Source: Balaenoptera acutorostrata (lineage: Eukaryota > Chordata > Mammalia > Artiodactyla > Balaenopteridae). From it: a stretch of DNA of 64,000 bases. Location: assembly GCF_949987535.1 (NCBI RefSeq), contig NC_080072.1:53450356-53514355 (forward strand), in the 5' to 3' direction. Shown piece by piece: positions 37,834 through 50,009 of this stretch. The notes beneath the pieces are model-generated. The model was not told the origin of the DNA. It did not search any database and saw only the letters and a list, made by a program, of their open reading frames with translations. The stretch's first letter is position 1; each line of letters starts with the position of its first letter. The position numbers and the translations under genes were made by a program.

Positions 37834-39409
37834 ATACTCAGTCTTTCTGTGAAGAGGAACTACTTTCAATTTCTGAAAGCTCTGAGAGCATTAAATAGGT
37901 AGGAATATATGAGAGGTGCTGACATTAAGTCTCTGGGTGGAGCCTACAGAGGACCATCTCTGCAGGCCGTATTATATGGGTAGATTCTTCTCATTTTACC
38001 TAGAGAGGTTAAAATGAACGCTTTAAGAGCTCATAATGTATAAGGTGGCAGAGCAAAGACCACAGTTCAGTATCCCTAACTCCTGCCCCAGAACTTTCCC
38101 CCCATATCACATTAACTATAGAAGTTTCACAGGCCAAAGGAAAGAAACATTCCATATTAAACAACTTGATAAACAAACATAAAAGGTTTGCAAATTAGTA
38201 ACTTCAATAGCCATCTAGTTTTGTCCTATTTACTTAATGTCAATATGTTGGTGCTTCTGTCACCTGCTTAAAGAAGAAAGAAAGACCTGTTTACTCAGAT
38301 TCCTAATGACTGGACAGATTCAATATTTTATGGTTGCCTGTATGAAGGACATTATGCTAGACACCAAGGACAGAGATTTAAAAGATCTAAAAATGGATTT
38401 TGTGCAGCCTTAAGTAATACAGATCAAATATCTTTAGTCCAGAGGTGGCCTAAAATCTGTCTAAATCCATGAGTCATCACATTCTCTACTTCCCTATTAT
38501 AATCAACTCACCTTGATTATGTAGATAATTTAAAGTACACATGCATAGATCTCTGAAAGGGATATTCTTCAGTTTTAAGAGGATGGTTAAAGCCAGATAA
38601 AGGGTTAATTAACCACATGAGACTACTGAAATTAAAGTGAAATAAAATTTTGAAATCAGTTCTCAGTCACTGTAGCCACCACCATATTAAACAGCACAAA
38701 TATGGGACAGTTCCTCCATCACAGAAAGCTCAATTGGATAGCAAAGATTTAGAGATCCTAAAATGTTAAGTCTCAAACCATGTAATGCGAAGTATCCCAA
38801 AAATAAAGGCCTCTGTGGGCAACTATATCCATGAATGTCAAGAATATACCAATAAGAAAGTTCTCATCTTTTAGCAATCATACCAAAATATTTGCAATGA
38901 TAGGATATATGGGATTTTCTTCAACTCACCCTGGTATGTGGGGGCGGGGGGGATAATTGTTGAGGCTCAGTACGAGTTTATGGGGGCTCATGACACTATT
39001 CTCTGTACCTTTTTATATGTTTAAATTTTCCCATAATAAAGGGGTTAAATAATCCTTTAAGAACCCAGAAACATATTTGGTTAAATCACAAACTCACTCT
39101 TCAAATATGCCATTTATAACGACTGACTTCTTGACTCTCCAAAACTCTACTGAGACCACTTTTTAAAAATTATCAATTAGTTCTTGATAAATCCAATAGC
39201 CTTTTCCGAGTCATCATTTTCCTCATCTTGAGCCACTGACGCTTCAGATTCATACCAGATACTTGGCATATCAAACCTTTCTCCTCCTACGTTAGGTTTT
39301 TTTGTCTTATTCTGTTTTTCTTTTAATTATCCTCTTTTATGTGTATTTTTGAGGTAGCAAGCTACCTCAAAGCCTTTCTGAAACTAAGTATGGTAAAAAA
39401 TCATACATC
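37834..39409. other. RAB6A intron 1 stretch, mostly unique
   Basis: It contains an old L1 end at 38925-39050 and a perfect palindrome at 39348-39371; otherwise nothing is recognised. Confidence 0.5.
38925..39050 (+). mobile_element. Old L1 3' end fragment
   Basis: A G-rich start (GTATGTGGGGGCGGGGGGGA) followed by TACCTTTTTATATGTTTAAA and TTTTCCCATAATAAAGGGGT is typical of old L1M 3' ends. Confidence 0.6.
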
Positions 39410-40180
39410 ATTCACTTATTTGAAAATATTTAGTGAGCTCCCGCTATATGCCAAGCACTATGCAATGTGCTTTGAATACAGCAATGAACAATAAATTCAT
39501 GAACGCTACCTCTGTGGAACTTACAGAACAAATGGAAAACAGAAATTTTAACAGACAAATAATTACAATTGTATTAAAGGCAGCAAGGAGAAGGACAGTG
39601 TTGACAGTCTATAAAGAATGGGAAACTAAACTACTCTGAGGAAGTCAGCAAAGGCTTGAAGAAGTTTCTTGAAGCTAAAGGATAAGCTGGAGTTAATCTG
39701 ACAAAGGAGAAGAGGAAATATATAACAAGATGGAGATCGGTTAAGAGTTATAACTTAAAAAAGGTCAGTATGGCTGAAACAGAGAGAGATGGTGGGAGAT
39801 ATGCTCAAGAATGGACGGATGGGGAGGAGCCAAAAATTTCAGTGTGAGCAATGTAGATCATTTGGAAAGATTTTAGACCTTATTCTAAGAGTGATTTAAG
39901 CAAAAGCAAAAAACAAAAAACAAAAAACAAAAAAAAACCAACCTACAAAGGTGGGTTTTTTTGAGTTTTTACAATTTTTTAAAAATTTTATTGTGATAAA
40001 CTATACCATAAGATTTACCATTTTAACCATTTTTAAGTGTACTATTCTGTGGCATTAAACACAGTCAAAATGTTTTTGTTTTTAATAAGAAGTTACTCTG
40101 ATTTACATTTTTATAAAGTTCACTCTGATATCAATGTGATGGATGGATTGGAGGGGAGGTCCAAGAACAGAGGTTGGAAG
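39410..40180 (+). mobile_element. Ancient interspersed repeat, interrupted by L1
   Basis: It opens with a GAGCTCCCGCTATATGCCAA / CAATGAACAATAAATTC motif and continues with GGTCAGTATGGCTGAAACAG and AGACCTTATTCTAAGAGTGA, a widespread old mammalian element (class uncertain, possibly L2-like). A reverse L1 3' fragment (39955-40075) interrupts it. A second copy of the first part is at 47570-47770. Confidence 0.45.
39955..40075 (-). mobile_element. L1 3' UTR fragment
   Basis: TTTTATTGTGATAAACTATA and TTTACCATTTTAACCATTTT parallel the start of the L1 at 7346, in the same reverse orientation. Confidence 0.7.
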
Positions 40181-40194
40181 GTACAAATATAAAG

Positions 40195-40345
40195 ATTTAA
40201 ATCTACTTTACTGCTCCCTCCCAGACCATAAACAAGAAGAGAACAGAGATTATACCTGATCTGTTAAAAACTACATCCCCCGGGACCTAGCTCTATGCTT
40301 GGCACATAGTGGACATCTGTTAAACAGATAAATGACCTGTAAGAT
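40195..40345 (+). mobile_element. L2 3' end fragment
   Basis: AACAGAGATTATACCTGATC and CTTGGCACATAGTGGACATC match the L2 3' end. Confidence 0.65.
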
Positions 40346-40654
40346 TCTATGATTCTTAGAACAGAAAACTTAAAATGCAAAGATGTGTGTTCTCTACAGC
40401 ATGTAACACCTTAATGATGATTTTTTTTTAAACTTAAAAAAAAAAAAAAAACCTGTCTAACAGTAATAGGTAAAGATGAGTTCTACCAACAAGGTTAGAG
40501 ATAGGAAGGTAGAATCCAGACTCTGAAAGGGTCTAACTAGGGCAGAAGAGTTTGGACTTCATCTCAAAGAGAAGTCTATGCGGGGTGTCTGGGCAAGGTT
40601 TTATGCACTCTCACAATGGCAGGTTGAGATAACAGTAATGCTTAGTATCAGTTA

Positions 40655-41225
40655 GTTTAAAAAATCATACAGTATTTGTCCTTTTGTGATGGGCTTATTT
40701 CACTTAGCATAACGTCATCAAGGTTCATCCATGTTAAAGCATGTGTCAGAATTTTCTTCCTTTTTAAGGCTGAATAATATTTCATTGTATGACACCAAGC
40801 ATTGTAAATGGATGACCACAACAAAAGCAACAATGATTGCAATTACCAAACACGAAACACACTCATACTATATGTCATAATATTGACATTCAGTCCAGTA
40901 ATCCTCCACTGTAACAGCTCCTTTACTTTGCAGTGAAAATTGATTTGTATATTCTTTGGTGTCAGTCTGTTTATCGCTTGTAAAAATAAAATACAGTGTG
41001 TGTTAAATAAATAAATAAATAAAGAAGTTAGATGTGATTTGTCTATATAAAAAAAAATATTTCATTGTATGTATACACAGTACCATGTTTTGTCTACCCA
41101 TTCATCCATGGATGAACACTTGGATTGCTTCTACCTTTTGGCTACTATGAATAATGCTGCTATAAACGTGGATATAAATGAGTTGGTTTTAATTTTATAA
41201 AATGTACTTTTTAAAAAGAAGAGGA
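40655..41225 (-). mobile_element. L1 ORF2 C-terminal fragment carrying a retrocopy
   Basis: Reverse L1 sequence (GGTTCATCCATGTTAAAGCA; GGCTGAATAATATTTCATTG; GGATTGCTTCTACCTTTTGG) split by the 264-nt retrocopy at 40792-41055. A CHR SINE follows at 41227. Confidence 0.85.
40792..41055 (+). pseudogene. Retrocopied mRNA 3' end, parent gene not identified
   Basis: A 264-nt insert interrupts old L1 sequence and is flanked by a perfect 16-nt direct repeat AATATTTCATTGTATG (40776-40791 and 41056-41071). It has no SINE or L1 similarity that I recognise. It contains AATAAA-type signals (for example in AAAAATAAAATACAG near 40981) and ends in an A run. This is the structure of a 5'-truncated processed retrocopy of a cellular transcript or an unfamiliar SINE. 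No coding frame of note is present, so it probably derives from a 3' UTR. Confidence 0.7.
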
Positions 41226-41226
41226 G

Positions 41227-41575
41227 GGACTTCCCTGGTGGTGCAGCAGTTAAGAATCCGCCTGCCAATGCAGGGGACACAGGTTCGAGCCCTGGTCCAT
41301 GAAGATCCCACGTGCCGTGGAGCAACTCAGCCCGTGTGCTACAACTACTGAGCCTGCACTCTAGAGCCCGCAAGCCACAACTACTGAGCCCGCATGCCAC
41401 AACTACTGAAGCCCACGCACCTAGAGCCTGTGCTCTGCAACAAGAGAAGCCACTGCAATGAGAAGCACGTGCACCACAACGATGAGTAGCCACCGCTCGC
41501 CGCGACTAGAGAACGCCCTCGTGCAACGGAGACCCAGTGCAGACAAAAATAAATAAATTTATTTTTAAGAAAAGA
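41227..41575 (+). mobile_element. CHR SINE, long variant
   Basis: Head GGGACTTCCCTGGTGGTGCA and long body ending in an A-rich tail, adjacent to old L1. Confidence 0.93.
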
Positions 41576-42151
41576 GAAAAAAAAGAACAGAAACTGAAAA
41601 CCCTAAGCAATTCTAAATGTTGAAATGTGTCAATTCTCAGAATATCAGTTAGAAGCTAGAAAGCAAATGCAAAGTGGTACCTGACCTAATAGATTCTATA
41701 AAGATCAATTTTAAACTGACAATGGGGAAAGCTGAGAAACAATCTGATTTGTGCCAAAGAACCCCCCCCCCAATGTAGGCACCAAGTACATCTAGAAATA
41801 AGGGTAAAGATGGTGCTAAAAATGAAAGGAATGGATGAAAATCTGTTTAAAAGGGAGACTCACACCCTCACATCCCCTCCTCTATTCCACACAGCCAGGT
41901 TCCTCTCCCACTTCATCAGAAGATTATAGATTATGCTATGAGAAAGGAAAATAGAGGGTTTCTGGACTGGTGAATACAAGTTCAAGCGAAGGCTAAAGTA
42001 CAAACAGTATTAAAAACAAAGTAAATTAAATTCATATACTCTGGTGTTATCTTCAAACCCTGTATCCATTCAGCTCCAAGAAAGCTGGCAACCAATCTTA
42101 TCCTCTCCAGCAGGACACTGGACAACTCTTCTTTAAGAAATGTGACTGGCA

Positions 42152-42508
42152 GGACTTCCCTGGTGGTGCAGTGGTTAAGAATCCGCCTGCCAATGCAGGG
42201 GACATGGGTTCAAGCCCTGGTCTGGGAAGATCCCACATGCCGCGGAGCAACTAAGCCCCTGTGCCACAACTACTGAGCCTGAGCTCTAGAGCCTGCAAGC
42301 CACAACTACTGAAGCCTGCGTGCTACAACTACTGAAGCCCACGTGCCTAGAGCCCATGCTCTGCAACAAGAGAAGCCACCGCAATGAGAAACCCACACAC
42401 CGCAACAAAGAGTAGCCCCCGCTCCCCGCAACTAGAGAAAGCCTGCGTGCGGCAACGAAGACCCAAAGCAGCCAAAAATTAAAATTAATTAATTAATTTA
42501 AAAAAAAA
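42152..42508 (+). mobile_element. CHR SINE, long variant
   Basis: Flanked by AAGAAATGTGACTGGCA and its slightly diverged copy AAGAAATGTGACCAGCA. Confidence 0.93.
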
Positions 42509-42804
42509 AGAAATGTGACCAGCAAAAAGACTTAAAAGAGCTAACATTAGAGATTTCTTCCCCCCAAAATAACTCAGCCAGATTGTCCTACAGAGAAGCC
42601 CAATAAACCCACAAAAGAGCTTAAAATCAAATTTTTAGTGCTCAACTCTTAAACAGAAGGACAGTCAAGAATACTAGTTCTTTGAGGACCACATCAAACA
42701 AGAAATAGAAAAACTAGAATAAACAAGTGAAAAGCAATTTACAAAAAACTGAGTATTGAAAAGAAAGCCATATATCTCTTTAATATCCTCAAAATGACAA
42801 GAGA

Positions 42805-42862
42805 TACAGCAGAAATTAACACAATGTTGAAAATCAACTATACTTCAATTAAAAAAAATTTT
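42805..42862 (+). mobile_element. Minimal L1 3' end insertion (58 nt)
   Basis: Only the last 58 nt of L1 (AGCAGAAATTAACACAATGT to the A/T tail) are present, flanked by AATGACAAGAGA (42793-42804) and AACGACAAGAGA (42863-42874). Confidence 0.85.
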
Positions 42863-42874
42863 AACGACAAGAGA

Positions 42875-44199
42875 AGACACTAGAATCAAAAAGATGTTAT
42901 AGAGAGAAACAATCAGAAAACAAAGAGCTCTTTGAAATTAAAGTGATAGCAGAAATAAAATGTAATAGGGTAAAAGAAAGTTGAGAAAATTTTTTAAGAA
43001 TTAAAACAGAAACAAATACATGAAAAAGGGGCAAGATAAGATACAACTAGAGGATCAATCCAGGAGGTCTAATAAGAATTCCAGAGAGAACTGAAAATGG
43101 AGAAGAGAATATCATACTAGTTAAGTCAAGAAAATTTCCTGAAAATAAACAACTTAAGTTTCCAGTTTGAAAATATTTATACCTATTACTCAGCACATTA
43201 AATGAAAATAAACACATCATTATGAAAGATCAAAATACCAAGAGTCATAATGGCAATACTAGACTCTACAAGGCAATACATTTGTCTTCAAATTTCTGAA
43301 GGAAGAATATATCCAACCCAAATTTCTAAACCCCACCAAACTTCAGTGTAAAGGTTGTACAAACACATTTTCAGACATAAAGGTCTCAAAAAACTTCCTC
43401 TCATGTTCCCTTTATTAGGAAGCTACCTACTGGTGGATACAGTCAACGTAATGAGTAAAACAAAGAAGAAAAAAGTAATCTGAGAAACAAGGGATCCATC
43501 CAACACAAGAGAGAAGGAAATCCTCCAAATGAAAGTAAAGCTCACACGTTGACAGTTGTACATCAATTCTGGAGGGTAACTATTATACAACAGTATAAAT
43601 TAGAAGAGGTCAGAAGGTTCTGGGAGAGATGTCCCAGGCAAACCTGATGCATTCAAATAACTGAGATCTACACTACTGGTAAAGAGTTTGGAGATAATTA
43701 AGAAAAAAAGGAAGTCAAATAGTGACACAAAGGAAAAAAAAAATACGGAATATAGTACAAGTAATCAGTATACTATACAGCTCAGCTGTGAATACCATTA
43801 CCTAATAACAATAATGTGAAGATTAAATACTGATCTAACCAAAATGTATAATATCTATATTTAGAGGATGGGGAAAACAACACTGCCAGGTTAGTACTGC
43901 ATATCAGAAATGAAAAGAATTTAGAAAGGTTAAATAAACTGTCCAAGATCACACTGTAAACACGGGGTTCAAGATTAGAACCAAAGTCTGTCTCTCGAGC
44001 TGCCTTTATCACTATATATTGCCTACCTAAGAAGAAAAAACTTAACTACAATAGTAAGGGAATAGATTTGAGAATTTCAGAACAGGGAAGTTTAATACTA
44101 AAAATTACAAAATATGTTCTCCTGGAGATCTCTTAGAATGAAGTAACTTAAGAGTGGTCCAGTTTAATTGTCACAGACAAGAACAGCCTAAGGAAATCT
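42875..44199. other. RAB6A intron 1 stretch, AT-rich
   Basis: A-rich sequence resembling degraded LINE DNA but without a diagnostic segment, apart from a MIR fragment near 43915. Confidence 0.4.
43915..44020 (-). mobile_element. MIR fragment
   Basis: TTAAATAAACTGTCCAAGAT CACACTG then a GGGTTCAAGATTAGAACC segment resembles the reverse MIR core. Confidence 0.55.
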
Positions 44200-44470
44200 A
44201 ACAACTAAATCAAATGTAGTATCCTAGGTGGGATCTTGGAACAGAAAAAAGACATTAGGAAAAAAACTAAAGAAATCGAAATAAAGTATCGAAATAAAAT
44301 ATGGACTTTGGTTAATAATAATGTATCAATACTGGTACATTAGTTGTGAAAAATGTACACATGAGCTGTTAATTACAGAGGAAGCTGGTGTAGAGTATAC
44401 AGGAATTCCGTATTATCTCTGCAATTTTTCTGTATACCTAAAACTATTCTAAATCAAAAAAATTGTATTT
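44200..44470 (+). mobile_element. Old L1 3' end (copy 1 of 3 of one family)
   Basis: Landmarks CTTGGAACAGAAAAAAGACA, AATAATGTATCAATACTGGT and the segment ending TATACCTAAAACTATTCTAA recur at 48410-48645 and 53080-53350 in the same orientation. Confidence 0.65.
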
Positions 44471-45134
44471 AGAAACAAAACAACAGAATGGGAAAGTGCT
44501 CTAAGTACTAATGGGAAAACATCTCTCTAGGAGTTATCGTTAAGGGAAAAAAAGCAAGAAGCAGAATAAAATCTGATACCTCGTATGTAAGGAAGAATAA
44601 AAAATTGTATTCATATTTGCTTGTGTCTGCATAAAGAAATCCCAGAATATACATAAGAAAATAGTATATATATATATAATTACTAATAGAGGAGGGGGTG
44701 GGGAATGAGGTCACAGGAACAGGGGTAGCAGTAAGTTTTCTGAAAGTATATCTTTTTACATAATTTTGATTTGTGAACTATGTGATTGTGTTAACTGTTA
44801 AAAATAAAGTTAGAGGGGAAAAATAGCAATCCAGTTTAAAGCCCTAAGAGAAATGGATTGGGTGACTTCTTCAAGTCTCCTCCAACTTTGGAATGCTCTA
44901 AATCAAGAATTTCAACTAGAAGATCCTTAAACTTTTAGTCAGTCATATTTATAATGTGTCAATACCTTCCCTGAAATTCCATGCTCCCCTGTCACTTCTC
45001 TGTATCTTTTAACTCTACTTTTCAAAGCAGCTGCACTCACTGCACTACATTGTATTAGGTATTATATGTTTCTTCCATGATGAAATGTACATTTCTTAAG
45101 AGTAGGCTCTTAAGAAATATACAAACTATTGATA

Positions 45135-45345
45135 ATTGACATAGTGGCAGTTTTCAGCAAACATGTGCCAGGCACTCTTCTAAATGCTTTACATTTATTA
45201 ACTAATTTAATCTTCACAATAACGCTATATGATAGGTCCTATTATCTTTATTTTATAGATAAGGAAGTTAAAGCATAAAAAAGTCAATAATCTGCCCAAG
45301 GTCAGTGAGCAGGGCTAAAATATAAAACCCAGGCTCTGTGCTCGT
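45135..45345 (-). mobile_element. MIR SINE
   Basis: GTGCCAGGCACTCTTCTAAA through AATCTTCACAATAACGCTAT and CTGCCCAAGGTCAGTGAGCA is a good reverse MIR. Confidence 0.88.
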
Positions 45346-45427
45346 AATCACTAGCTGTACTGATTAGTTTTAAGACTTCAAAACAAGATATGGAAAAAAC
45401 TCCCTTTGACTGTTCTAAATGCAATAT

Positions 45428-45611
45428 GGGGACTTCCCTGGTGGTCCATTGGTTAAGAATCCACCTTCCAATGCCGGGGACGTGGGTTCGAACCCCGGTT
45501 GGGGAACTAAGATCCCACAGGCAACTAAGCCCATGCACCACAATGAAGAGCCCGAGCACTGCAACTAACCCAATGCAGCCAAAAATAATAAATGAATGTT
45601 AAAAAAATAAA
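45428..45611 (+). mobile_element. CHR SINE, shortened variant
   Basis: TAAATGCAATAT is duplicated at 45416 and 45612. Confidence 0.92.
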
Positions 45612-46277
45612 TAAATGCAATATGAAGCTACAAGATACAAATGGCTTAATATCATCTAGAAACTAGCAGATCTCAAAATGCAGCCCACCAACTCCCAGGA
45701 TCCCCAGGACCCTTTGGCTGGGCCACTACTCTCCTGAGGGTCAAAACCACTTTCATAATATCAAGATGTTATTTGGCTTTTTTCACTTTTGTTCTCTCGT
45801 GAGTGTATAGTGGAGTTTCCAGAGCCTACGTGATGTGTGATATTACAAGAGACTGAATGCAGAAGCAGCTGTGAGAAGCAGATGACTTTTAATACACCAG
45901 ACATTACAGAGATTTGCAAATATGTAAAACAATGCCACTCCCTCACTAAATTATTGTTTGAAAAACAGTTCTCTTTCATTAAAATTATGTCAACATGTAA
46001 TGGATTTAACACTATTCTTTTTAAATGAATTAAATATTAAACAATTTTCTCAGTTAACTTTTGACACAGTAAATAGTGATATAAACCACATAAACAGCTC
46101 TTTAGAAGCCTCAACAATTTGTAAGAGCATCTTGAGAGGTTCTTGAGAAGAAAAAGTTTAAGATCACTGATCTAGCCAATCTAAACTGTTCAGTATTCCT
46201 AGTCTCGGACATTAAGACACTTTTTCCCAACACAGCATGTTATAATTCAAAAGAACTGATGTAAAAAAGGTAATAAA

Positions 46278-46574
46278 GGGCTTCCCTGGTGGCGCAGTGG
46301 TTGAGAGTCTGCCTGCCAATGCAGGGGACACGGGTTCGAGCCCTGGTCTGGGAAGATCCCACATGCCGCGGAGCAACTAGGCCCGTGAGCCACACCTACT
46401 GAGCCTGCGTGCCTGGAGCCTGTGCTCCGCAACAAGAGAGGCTGCGATAGTGAGAGGCCCACGCACCGCGATGAAGAGTGGCCCCCTCTTGCCGCAACTA
46501 GAGAAAGCCCTTGCACAGAAACGAAGACCCAACACAGACAAAAATAAAATAAATAAATAAATAAAAATTTTTTA
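46278..46574 (+). mobile_element. CHR-2-like SINE
   Basis: Full-length; AAAAAAGGTAATAAA is duplicated exactly at 46263 and 46575. Confidence 0.95.
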
Positions 46575-46940
46575 AAAAAAGGTAATAAAAAGTGAAAAAA
46601 TAAGTAGTACTAGGCCAGGTATGTGTTCCTTTTTGAAATTACATTTCCTAATTTGTAACTCATAACATTTGTTTGTAAGTATTACCTTCTACTCTAAACC
46701 ACTCCTAAAATTGCCTCTGTATTTCAAGACAATAGCCAAAGGTGGTAACAAAAGAGGTTCCTTAAAGAAACTTCAGGTTCAAGCTGTGTATTTCAACATT
46801 TCTTTATTAAACCATGTATAGTACTGAAATATAAAGAAACTGTAAGAATTACACGAAGATTACCAAGATTGGTATCATTAATTCAATATGAGGCTTCATA
46901 TACTGAAACAATTCATCTTCATTATAGAATACAGAAACTT

Positions 46941-47060
46941 ATTTTTTTTTGGCTGTGTCACGCAGCATGCGGGATCTTATTTCCCCGACCAGGGATGGAA
47001 CCAGTACCCACTGCAGTGGAACCGTGGAGTCATAACCACTGGACCGCCAGGGAGGTCCCC
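46941..47060 (-). mobile_element. Short CHR-1-like SINE
   Basis: Reverse head-only copy (TTATTTCCCCGACCAGGGAT within it). Confidence 0.9.
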
Positions 47061-47368
47061 AGAACCTTAAGTTTTTGAAAAGCTAAATAGTCTACCTAAC
47101 TTCAAATCTGTTCCATGAACATGTCTTTAATAATCACTTGACATACTTTTAGGTGCTATACTAATAGCAAATAATTTAAAAATAACTTTAACAAAACTAA
47201 TTTTGTCCAACTCAAAAAAAAAGTATAAAATTCAGGTCAGTTGTTGTTTTTTTGTTTTTTTTTAGTTACACCGTGAAGGTTATATATAAATTATTGGAAT
47301 CCCTGCTCTCGAGCATCTGGAGTATCTCTATATACAATCAAATAATATAAGTATAAAATGTTATTGTT

Positions 47369-47485
47369 GGGAATTCCCTGGCAGTCCAGTGGTTAGTACT
47401 CAGCGCTTTCACTGCCGGGGCCCAGGCTCAATCCCTAGTGGGGGAACTAAGATCCCACAAGCTTCATGTGGGGCCAATAAAAAGA
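47369..47485 (+). mobile_element. Short CHR-1-like SINE
   Basis: Head-only copy; GTTATTGTT is duplicated at 47360 and 47486. Confidence 0.9.
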
Positions 47486-47569
47486 GTTATTGTTAAACTA
47501 CTAAATGCGCAAGGAAAAAATGTAGACTTTACCATAACAAAGATGACTACTAGCTGTGGTTACTATTAC

Positions 47570-47770
47570 ATTCAACCACCATTCATTCTGAGTACCCACT
47601 ACAAGCCTGGCACTATTCTAGGCACTGGGGATACAATGAACAAAAAATTTAATAATTTTTAATCTTCATGGGACCTGCATTCTGCTGTGGGAAATAGACA
47701 AAAACAAACACAAGTAAGAATTAGAAATGTGGTCAATGCCATTAAGGAAACAAACAAGGCCTTGCCACAG
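47570..47770 (+). repeat. Ancient interspersed repeat (same family as 39410)
   Basis: GCCTGGCACTATTCTAGGCA CTGGGGATAC followed by CTTCATGGGACCTGCATTCT is the start of a widespread old mammalian element. Confidence 0.5.
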
Positions 47771-47851
47771 ATTAGTCTGAAAGCTGAACTGTGGAATTCT
47801 AAAACCTAAAAATAAAAAATTCATGAAGAGTTAAATCAAGATGGCATGGAC

Positions 47852-48182
47852 TGGGCTTCCCTGGTGGCACAGTGGTTAAGAATCCGCCTGCCAATGCAGG
47901 GGACACGGGTTCAAGCCCTGGTCCGGGAAGATCCCCCATGCCACGGAGCAACAAAGCCCATGCGCCGCAACTACTGAGCCTGTGCTCTAGAGCCCGTGAG
48001 CCACAACTACTGAAGCCCGCGCGCCTAGAGCCGGTGCTCCGCATCAAGAGAAGCCACTGCAATGAGAAGCCTGCGCACCGCAATGAAGAGAAGCCCCTGC
48101 TCGCCGCAACTAGAGAAAGCCCGCGCGCAGCAACAAAGACCCAACTCAGCCAAAAATAAATTAATTAATTAATTTAAAAAAA
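47852..48182 (+). mobile_element. CHR SINE, long variant
   Basis: Complete head, body and tail; target duplication is not clear. Confidence 0.92.
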
Positions 48183-48409
48183 GAAAACACGATGACACTG
48201 ACTCTACAGACCTCTGCTAATGCATACGAAAACTACAGACACTGCCTGTGAAAACAGAGATCCGTCTTTCCAAAGCTACTGGATGGTATTACTTAGCAAT
48301 GTAGTAGCCTCAAAAGATAATTAAGCTCACAGTTCCACAGAGTTAAAAAGCATGTAAACACAATACTAAAAAAACTAAGAGGAGCCTAAGGAGACAGGAC
48401 AACCAAATG

Positions 48410-48645
48410 TAGTGTGGTATCCTGAACTGAATGCTGAAACAGAAAAAAATAAAAATTAAGGAAATCTGAATAAACTATAGACTTTAGTTAATAATGTATC
48501 AATGTTGGTTCATTAATGGTAACAAATGTACCTTACTAATACGTTAATAATATGGGATATTGGGTGGGGCTATATGGGAAACCTCTGCATGATCTTCTTA
48601 ATTTTTCTGTAAATCTAAAACTGTTCTAAAAAATCAAGTCTACTT
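48410..48645 (+). mobile_element. Old L1 3' end (copy 2 of 3)
   Basis: The same family as 44200-44470: TAATAATGTATCAATGTTGG, GTAACAAATGTACCTTACTA and TTTTTCTGTAAATCTAAAAC. Confidence 0.65.
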
Positions 48646-50009
48646 AAAAAAAAATCTAAGATGGCTTCAGGAATTATGGTGGAAGGAAGGGGAGTTAGTA
48701 AAGACTTGAAGAAACTAAGAAATGAGAAGCCATAAAACTCTGCAATGTGAATTAGAATACTCAAGAAATTCAACAGAAATCAAGTATGATTTCTATTCAT
48801 ACTAAAAACTTCCTAGGACAGAGATTAATGGATTTTTCATGCAAACTAAATAGCTCTGCATCACAATGTAAGGCAGGCAATAACATCCCTGAGTGCACAA
48901 TAAGCACTTTAGATCCTATTTATCAATAATAACCAACAGGCTGTATTTTATGTATGTCACTGTCCTGAAATTGTCATAAAATACCTGGACAGGGATCAAT
49001 CTCATAGGTCTTACTAAGTCACTTAAAGAAACAAGTTTATATTTGCATAGCAAAAAAAAGCAAAAAGGAGACTTGGTAAGAGGGCAGGGAGAAAAGATTA
49101 TGTATGAAGGGAGAAAAACAACTTATCAGGTCTAACTGGAAGCAATTTTGCAACTATTATTAACCTACTTTAATGCCACACAAATTAGTATAAATAGTTC
49201 AGAGCAGTAATAAGAGCTCTGAATTTATATCAGTTATCTTCTTTCCAATCAAAAGAAATAAATGTCTTCTATAGCCTAACCTAAAACACCTACCATGTAA
49301 CTCAATGTCTGATGACTCGGGAGGAACTAACCTCTCAATGTCTCAATTTTAAAGATAAGAAAAGTGTGAGAAAAATAATGGAGGATGATAATCTCTAAAC
49401 TGCAGAGTGTGAAGTTTGCATAATACAGCATAAAATTGGAATTACCACGAGAAGTAATTTTTAGAGACAGCCATCAGAAAATTAGAACCTTATACCCAAC
49501 ACAAAGTACAATGACAGCAGGAGCCTGACCAAGTAAATGAGATAACAATTTCACTCATCAGATACTATGGAATATTAACCATAAAAGAATCATTTAGCCA
49601 AAATGGTATTATATATTCGAATCGAATTTAGATAACTGGATGATGAATCTATCCCTTCTCTACTCTGTTACTCCCTATCCCCAAAGGAAACCCTACAAAA
49701 CAAAGATGTTCGTTATTCCAAAGCCTTCTCTCCCTAAGGAATCCTGAATATATAATTGGAAAATACTCAAGAAGAAATGGAATAATCAACATTTCTCCAG
49801 TAATTCCTGTTTGCACCACCGTGAGGAGAATCAGACACTGCGCTTCGTGTTGAAGCAGAAAAAGGAGAGGTGAGATGTGAAAAATTCCAAGTAAGACGAT
49901 CATGACATAGCATCTGGCAGAGACTGGAAAAGCATGAACACTGCCAAAGAATCGCCAGGGATGAAAGTCAAGAGAAGAAAACGAGGTTTTCCAACAGGCC
50001 ACAGCCTAA
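48646..50009. other. RAB6A intron 1 stretch before the CpG island
   Basis: No named repeat. This 1.3-kb SINE-free interval borders the promoter island and could hold intronic regulatory DNA, but I see no specific site. Confidence 0.4.

Noticed and set aside
39348..39371. A let-7 microRNA gene
   Set aside because: Only the 8-nt seed is shared; the rest of the mature sequence and a proper precursor hairpin are absent.
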